From Thauera sp. (lineage in GTDB: Bacteria > Pseudomonadota > Gammaproteobacteria > Burkholderiales > Rhodocyclaceae): a DNA stretch of 10,529 nucleotides. The first letter of the stretch is position 1. Every line of letters starts with the position of its first letter. The translations under genes and the position numbers were made by a program. Shown piece after piece: positions 7,414-10,529 of this stretch. Where the stretch lies: the NCBI GenBank assembly GCA_003446655.1, contig DMCZ01000193.1, forward strand, positions 27,533 through 38,061, written 5' to 3'. Below the pieces are notes generated by a model. That model ran no database searches. It was not told the origin of the DNA and saw only the letters and a list, made by a program, of their open reading frames with translations.

Positions 7414-7896
7414 GCGCGAAACCCGCGTGGCCCCCCCGTCACGCAGCACCCTCACCCGCTCCCCGGGGCGGAAGGCTTCGCCCTCGTCGGCCTGGACCAC
7501 GGCCAGGAACTGCCCGTTGTCGAGACGGACCGTCACTTCGACGCCCGGCGTCCGGGTTGCCCCTTCTTCAAGGGCCGAGCCCGCGAGACCACCGGCAACC
7601 GCACCGATCACCGTTGCCACCGCCTGACCGCGGCCACCGCCGACGGTACTGCCGGCGATACCGCCCACCGCGGCGCCGGCAACCGATCCGATCGGTGTCT
7701 TTGTGCCCTCGAGCTGCACGGCACGCACCGACTCGATAGTGCCGAACTGCACCGTCATCGCCCGGCGTGCCTCGGTGCGCGAGTACGTTCCGCCGCCCAG
7801 CCCCTGGGCGCAGCCGCTCAGCACCAGCACGGCGACAGCCGCGGCCGCCATCGCACTCAGCTTCACACGCCGCGCCTTCACTTCATTTCCGATCAC
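7411..7896 (-). CDS. Glycine-zipper outer-membrane lipoprotein (SlyB/17-kDa antigen type)
   Basis: A 161-residue precursor. The signal peptide has a basic start (KARRVK) and a hydrophobic core (about 14-26), and ends in the lipobox LSGC with the acylated cysteine at residue 29. Residue 30 is Ala rather than Asp, which favours transport to the outer membrane. A glycine-zipper 2TM segment spans about residues 70-112 in two glycine-rich halves (PIGSVAGAAVGGIAG and IGAVAGGLAG), and a small C-terminal beta-rich part follows (VEVTVRLDNGQFLAVVQ, about 118-134). SlyB-type proteins support envelope integrity; the exact role here is unknown. The start is GTG 7896, supported by GGGAGGAG 5 nt upstream, and it overlaps the kinase stop as GTGA. 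The pair is therefore probably co-translated, though their functions look unrelated. Confidence 0.88.
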   Translation of the reverse strand: MIGNEVKARRVKLSAMAAAAVAVLVLSGCAQGLGGGTYSRTEARRAMTVQFGTIESVRAVQLEGTKTPIGSVAGAAVGGIAGSTVGGGRGQAVATVIGAVAGGLAGSALEEGATRTPGVEVTVRLDNGQFLAVVQADEGEAFRPGERVRVLRDGGATRVSR

Positions 7897-8828
7897 CAGA
7901 GCTCCTCCCCGAAAGCCTCGCGGTAGCGAGACGCAATATCCGCCCGCGACGGTTGGTGGTTCTGCCCCCCACGATGGGCAATCTTGATCGCCCCCATCAC
8001 GGCGGCGAGCCGCGCGCTCCTGCGCAGGTCCCAGTCATTGGCAATGCCGTGCAACAGCCCGGCACGATAGGCGTCCCCGCAGCCGGTGGGGTCGACGATC
8101 GCTTCTGCCTTCACAGCCGGCACCTCGAACACCTCACCCCGCCAATGTACCCGCGAACCCTCTGCGCCAAGCGTCACGACCAAGGCCTCGACCTCACGCG
8201 CGAGTTCCGCCTCGCTACGCCCCGTCTTGTCGCACATAAGGCGCGCTTCGTAGTCATTGACCGTACAGTAGCGCGCCTGTTGCAGGCAATTCAGTAACGC
8301 TTCGCTACCGAGAATGGGCAGGGCCTGGCCAGGATCGAACACGAAGGGCACGCCCGCCTCGGCAAAACCCGCGGCGTGGCGCAGCATGCCGTCGGCGCCG
8401 TCGGGCGAAACGATGCCCAGTCGCGCGCCCTTGGCGGCGCGGACGTCGTTGAGGTGGGAATGGAACATCGCCCCCGGATGAAACGCGGTGATCTGGTTGT
8501 CGTCGAGGTCCGTCGTGATGAAAGCCTGCGCGGTGAACGTGCCAGGCACCTCGCGCACGAAATCCTCGCGCAACCCAAGCGCCCGCATGCGTGCACGATA
8601 CGGCTCGGCATCCTCCCCCACGGTGGCGACGATGGTCGGGTCGCTACCGAGCAGCTTGAGGCTATAGGCGATGTTGCCCGCACAGCCACCGAACTCCCGG
8701 CGCAGATCCGGCACCAGGAAGGATACGTTCAGGATGTGGATCTGCTCGGGCAGGATGTGGTTCTTGAAGCGGTCATGAAAGACCATGATCGAGTCGTAGG
8801 CGACCGATCCGCAGACGAGGATGGACAT
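7893..8828 (-). CDS. PfkB-family carbohydrate/nucleoside kinase (adenosine-kinase-like)
   Basis: A 311-residue cytoplasmic kinase of the ribokinase/PfkB family. The start MSILVCGSVAYDSIM is typical of the adenosine-kinase-like branch often annotated in beta- and gammaproteobacteria. FGGCAGNIAYSLKLLG (46-61) is the substrate-side glycine motif. VVTLGAEGS (217-225) and DPTGCGDAYRAGLLHG (246-261) form the ATP site; Asp252 is the expected catalytic base and GCGD the anion hole. Replacement of the common GAGD by GCGD is typical of this branch as I recall it. The substrate cannot be read from sequence; adenosine or a sugar are both possible. The ribosome site is weak. A perfect TATAAT lies about 35 nt upstream on the same strand. 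The 3' end overlaps the lipoprotein gene. Confidence 0.9.
   Translation of the reverse strand: MSILVCGSVAYDSIMVFHDRFKNHILPEQIHILNVSFLVPDLRREFGGCAGNIAYSLKLLGSDPTIVATVGEDAEPYRARMRALGLREDFVREVPGTFTAQAFITTDLDDNQITAFHPGAMFHSHLNDVRAAKGARLGIVSPDGADGMLRHAAGFAEAGVPFVFDPGQALPILGSEALLNCLQQARYCTVNDYEARLMCDKTGRSEAELAREVEALVVTLGAEGSRVHWRGEVFEVPAVKAEAIVDPTGCGDAYRAGLLHGIANDWDLRRSARLAAVMGAIKIAHRGGQNHQPSRADIASRYREAFGEELW
7902..7909 (-). promoter_or_regulatory. Strong ribosome binding site for the lipoprotein, inside the kinase gene
   Basis: On the minus strand GGGAGGAG lies 5 nt upstream of the GTG start at 7896, within the last codons of the kinase. It decides for GTG 7896 over the two later in-frame GTG codons, and it is the best ribosome site in the window. 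Confidence 0.7.
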
Positions 8829-8863
8829 GGGAGCCGCATTGCCGGGAAGTGATCAGGATCCCG

Positions 8864-8869
8864 ATTATA
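8864..8869 (-). promoter_or_regulatory. Consensus -10 element upstream of the kinase
   Basis: On the minus strand the hexamer is exactly TATAAT, in otherwise GC-rich DNA between the HIT stop and the kinase ATG. It would give a leader of about 30 nt. The -35 position (8887-8892, GCCGGC) does not fit, and there is no exact extended -10. This suggests that the kinase-lipoprotein pair can be transcribed separately from the HIT gene. Confidence 0.5.
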
Positions 8870-8910
8870 CGCAGCGCGAGGAAGGCGCCGGCCGCCCTTT
8901 CCCCTTCAGC

Positions 8911-9351
8911 TCAGTCCCCTGCCGCAAGCACCCCGCGCAGCCTCGCAGCCATTTCCTCCAGGGCCTCGCGCGGCGGATTCTTCACCGGCCAAGCCAGCTC
9001 CATGCCATCACCTTCCCAGCGCGGCAGCACGTGGATATGGAAATGGAACACCGTCTGCGCGCCGGCCTTCTCGTTGGCCTGGAACAAGGTGACGCCTTCG
9101 CAGCCGAAGGCGCGCTTGGCCGCTCGGGCCATCCGCGCGGCGGTGCGGAAGACCGCGCCCGCCAACGCATCCTCGAGGGCATAGATGTTGGGGCGGTGCG
9201 GCTTGACCAGGACCAGCATGTGGCCCGGGTTAACGGACTGGATGTCCATGATCACGAGCGTCTCTTCGTCCTCGAAAACCCTGGATGCGGGCAGTTCTCC
9301 GCGGGCGATGCGGCAGAACACGCAGTGCTCTGCGCTGTGGGAATCAGTCAT
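8911..9351 (-). CDS. HIT-family nucleotide-binding protein / hydrolase
   Basis: A 146-residue histidine-triad protein. The defining HxHxHxx motif is HFHIHVL (103-109), with His105 in the usual nucleophile position, and NPGHMLVLVKPH (41-52) is the typical nucleotide-binding stretch. Cys10 and Cys13 (HCVFCRI) suggest the structural zinc site of the Hint/Fhit-like bacterial group. Such proteins split nucleoside 5'-phosphoramidates or adenylated compounds, but the true substrate is not readable. ATG 9351 is chosen because the protein then begins just before the conserved Cys-x2-Cys, with GGAG 10 nt upstream; a further 22 in-frame codons are Arg-rich and unlike the family. It diverges from olsB and is followed by the kinase after 82 nt. 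Confidence 0.93.
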   Translation of the reverse strand: MTDSHSAEHCVFCRIARGELPASRVFEDEETLVIMDIQSVNPGHMLVLVKPHRPNIYALEDALAGAVFRTAARMARAAKRAFGCEGVTLFQANEKAGAQTVFHFHIHVLPRWEGDGMELAWPVKNPPREALEEMAARLRGVLAAGD

Positions 9352-9410
9352 GCGGCTCAGTCTCCGTGGGTCTGCATTCCGGCCTGATCGTCGGCGCCGC
9401 GCCAGGCCAT

Positions 9411-9466
9411 CGGTCATCGCATCGTAACCAGCGCGTCACCGCGTCGCAACGCGGGGTTTCGAGAAT
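9411..9466 (+). promoter_or_regulatory. Candidate Pho-box-like repeats and -10 element upstream of olsB
   Basis: Four 7-nt units start every 11 bp: CGGTCAT (9411), TCGTAAC (9422), GCGTCAC (9433) and TCGCAAC (9444). The PhoB site is built of CTGTCAT-like units with 11-bp spacing; the first unit matches 6 of 7, the third 5 of 7, the others poorly. GAGAAT (9461-9466) begins 10 nt after the last unit, about where a -10 is expected in PhoB-activated promoters, with olsB 30 nt further on. This is a suggestive arrangement of weak sites. Confidence 0.28.
9439..9454. repeat. Short perfect inverted repeat upstream of olsB
   Basis: CCGCGT (9439-9444) and ACGCGG (9449-9454) flank CGCA. This could be a small hairpin or an operator. 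It overlaps the last two 11-bp repeat units, so the two readings compete. Confidence 0.35.
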
Positions 9467-9496
9467 GGCCCGACCCAAACAGGACGGAAGAAGGCC

Positions 9497-10264
9497 ATGC
9501 TTCAGCACATCCAGCCGCGCCAGGACCGCGCCGCGCGCAAGTCCCGCAACCTGCATGTCGGTCTCGCCACCTGCGAGACCGAGATCCTCGAAGCCCAGAA
9601 GCTGCGCTACCGCGTTTTCGCCGAGGAGATGGGCGCCCGTCTATCCACGCGCACTCCCGGCGTCGATCGCGACATCTACGACCCGTTCTGCGAGCACCTG
9701 ATCGTGCGCGACGAGGACGCCGGCCGCATCGTCGGCACCTACCGCATCCTCTCGCCGGCAGCCGCGCGCAAGGTCGGCGGCTACTACTCGGAAAACGAGT
9801 TCGACCTCACGCGCCTGCAGCACCTGCGCAGCCGGCTGGTCGAGATCGGGCGCTCCTGCATCGACGCCGACTACCGCAGCGGGGCGGTGATCGCGCTGCT
9901 GTGGTCCGGGCTGGCGCGCTACATGCAGGAAAACGGCTACGACTACCTGATCGGCTGCGCCTCCGTGAGCATGGCCGACGGCGGGCATAATGCGGCCAGT
10001 CTGTATAATCGTCTGCGCGACAAGCACCTCGCGCCGATGGAATACCACGTCTTCCCGCGCTATCCGTTGCCGCTGGGCAGCCTGCGCGGCGACCTCGAGG
10101 CCGAAGCCCCCCCGCTGATCAAGGGCTATCTTCGCGCCGGCGCATGGGTTTGCGGCGAGCCCGCGTGGGATCCCGATTTCAACACCGCGGACCTGCCCAT
10201 CCTGATGCCGATCAACAAGGTCGATGAGCGCTACGCCCGCCACTTCATGGGACGCCAGGACTGA
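9497..10264 (+). CDS. olsB: L-ornithine N-alpha-acyltransferase (OlsB-type GNAT)
   Basis: A 255-residue GNAT-fold enzyme of the OlsB/hemolysin-like group. OlsB transfers a 3-hydroxyacyl chain from ACP to ornithine, giving lyso-ornithine lipid at the cytoplasmic membrane. Family marks are LRYRVFAEEMGA (37-48), CEHLIV (65-70), VEIGRSCIDADYRSG (115-129), LIGCASVS (151-158) and the C-terminal LIKGYLRAGAWVCGEPAWD (207-225) through ADLPILMP (231-238). ATG 9497 is preceded by GGAAGAAGG (9486-9494). An olsA-like gene starts 38 nt downstream, which supports the ornithine-lipid role over a generic hemolysin label. The upstream region has candidate phosphate-response repeats. The family call is firm; the ornithine substrate is inferred from family and neighbour. 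Confidence 0.88.
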   Translation: MLQHIQPRQDRAARKSRNLHVGLATCETEILEAQKLRYRVFAEEMGARLSTRTPGVDRDIYDPFCEHLIVRDEDAGRIVGTYRILSPAAARKVGGYYSENEFDLTRLQHLRSRLVEIGRSCIDADYRSGAVIALLWSGLARYMQENGYDYLIGCASVSMADGGHNAASLYNRLRDKHLAPMEYHVFPRYPLPLGSLRGDLEAEAPPLIKGYLRAGAWVCGEPAWDPDFNTADLPILMPINKVDERYARHFMGRQD

Positions 10265-10302
10265 AGCACACCGCCCACATCACGCCCCGGATAGACGACG
10301 GC

Positions 10303-10529
10303 ATGCATGCCAGCGATCACCGCGCGACCTGCCCTGCGAGCCTGCCGGCCGCCGGAGGCGCCGCCTGTCCGCACACGGTTGCAGGCGACAACGTGCAGCG
10401 CACCGACGCCACGCCGCGCGCGCTGCGCGCCTGGCGCTACCTGCGGCTCGCGCTGCACCTGGCCCAGGGCGTGCTGACCATCGCGCTGATCCACCCCCTC
10501 ACCCGCCACCGCGCGCATCTGGCCTTGCG
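10303..10529 (+). CDS. olsA: Lyso-ornithine lipid O-acyltransferase, OlsA/PlsC family (5' part)
   Basis: An open frame runs from ATG 10303 to the window end without a stop, 75 full codons plus two bases. Its later part reads RAWRYLRLALHLAQGVL and then TIALIHPLTRHRAHLA, a basic stretch followed by a hydrophobic helix as at the N-terminus of PlsC/OlsA acyltransferases. The catalytic HX4D motif would lie beyond the window. OlsA adds the second acyl chain to lyso-ornithine lipid, and its position 38 nt after olsB fits. The start is uncertain: ATG 10303 has no good ribosome site and gives an extra segment of about 40 residues that looks unlike the family. GTG 10393 would give a start closer to known OlsA. 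ATG 10307 is out of frame. Confidence 0.62.
   Translation, partial: MHASDHRATCPASLPAAGGAACPHTVAGDNVQRTDATPRALRAWRYLRLALHLAQGVLTIALIHPLTRHRAHLAL

Noticed and set aside
8880..8910. Palindromic GC-rich sequence after the HIT stop as a terminator
   Set aside because: The pairing is broken by mismatches near the base of the stem and no T-run follows on the minus strand.
9352..9417. Longer HIT protein starting at 9417
   Set aside because: The 22 extra residues are Arg-rich, unlike HIT proteins, and run into the shared control region with olsB.
10231..10518. Minus-strand frame of 95 codons at the right end
   Set aside because: Antisense to the end of olsB and to the olsA-like frame, whose translation fits a known family.

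Overview
The window is a dense, very GC-rich (visibly well above 60%) stretch of ordinary bacterial chromosome. Protein signatures and gene order (diaA-dolP; accB-accC-prmA-DUF3426; mpl; olsB-olsA) point to a betaproteobacterium, most likely of the Azoarcus/Thauera/Rhodocyclales kind. That placement is inferred from recalled family resemblance and has not been tested by any search. I see no transposase, integrase, phage gene, tRNA, rRNA or CRISPR array, and no candidate for a new multi-gene system.

Left part (1-2905). The last 30 codons of a DiaA/GmhA-type SIS-domain protein run into dolP, a two-BON-domain outer-membrane lipoprotein, through a TGATG stop/start overlap. Facing them is mpl (murein tripeptide recycling ligase). 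Mpl diverges from an unnamed 205-residue protein that carries a degenerate nucleotidyltransferase-like motif. The 81-bp divergent gap holds a compound palindrome with a TAGAAT -10-like hexamer on each strand.

Middle (2906-7355). A gene-free gap of about 550 bp precedes a tight co-directional cluster: accB (biotin carboxyl carrier protein), accC (biotin carboxylase), prmA (ribosomal protein L11 methyltransferase) and a zinc-ribbon/DUF3426 membrane protein. Spacings are 8 nt, 6 nt and a 4-nt overlap, so one transcript is likely. It supplies the biotin half of acetyl-CoA carboxylase, the first committed step of fatty-acid synthesis, together with a ribosome-modifying enzyme.

Right part (7356-10529). 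Three minus-strand genes, in transcription order, encode a HIT-family nucleotide-binding protein, a PfkB-family (adenosine-kinase-like) kinase and a glycine-zipper lipoprotein. The kinase stop overlaps the lipoprotein GTG start. Divergent from the HIT gene is olsB (ornithine N-acyltransferase), followed by the start of an olsA-like (PlsC-family) acyltransferase cut by the window end. Together these would make ornithine lipid, a phosphorus-free membrane lipid. The olsB upstream region has 11-bp-spaced GTCA/GTAA repeats that could be a degenerate Pho box.

The most useful leads are the unnamed NTase-like protein, the symmetric divergent promoter, the long accB upstream gap without aroQ, the Tat-like signal on DolP, and the candidate phosphate-response element at olsB.
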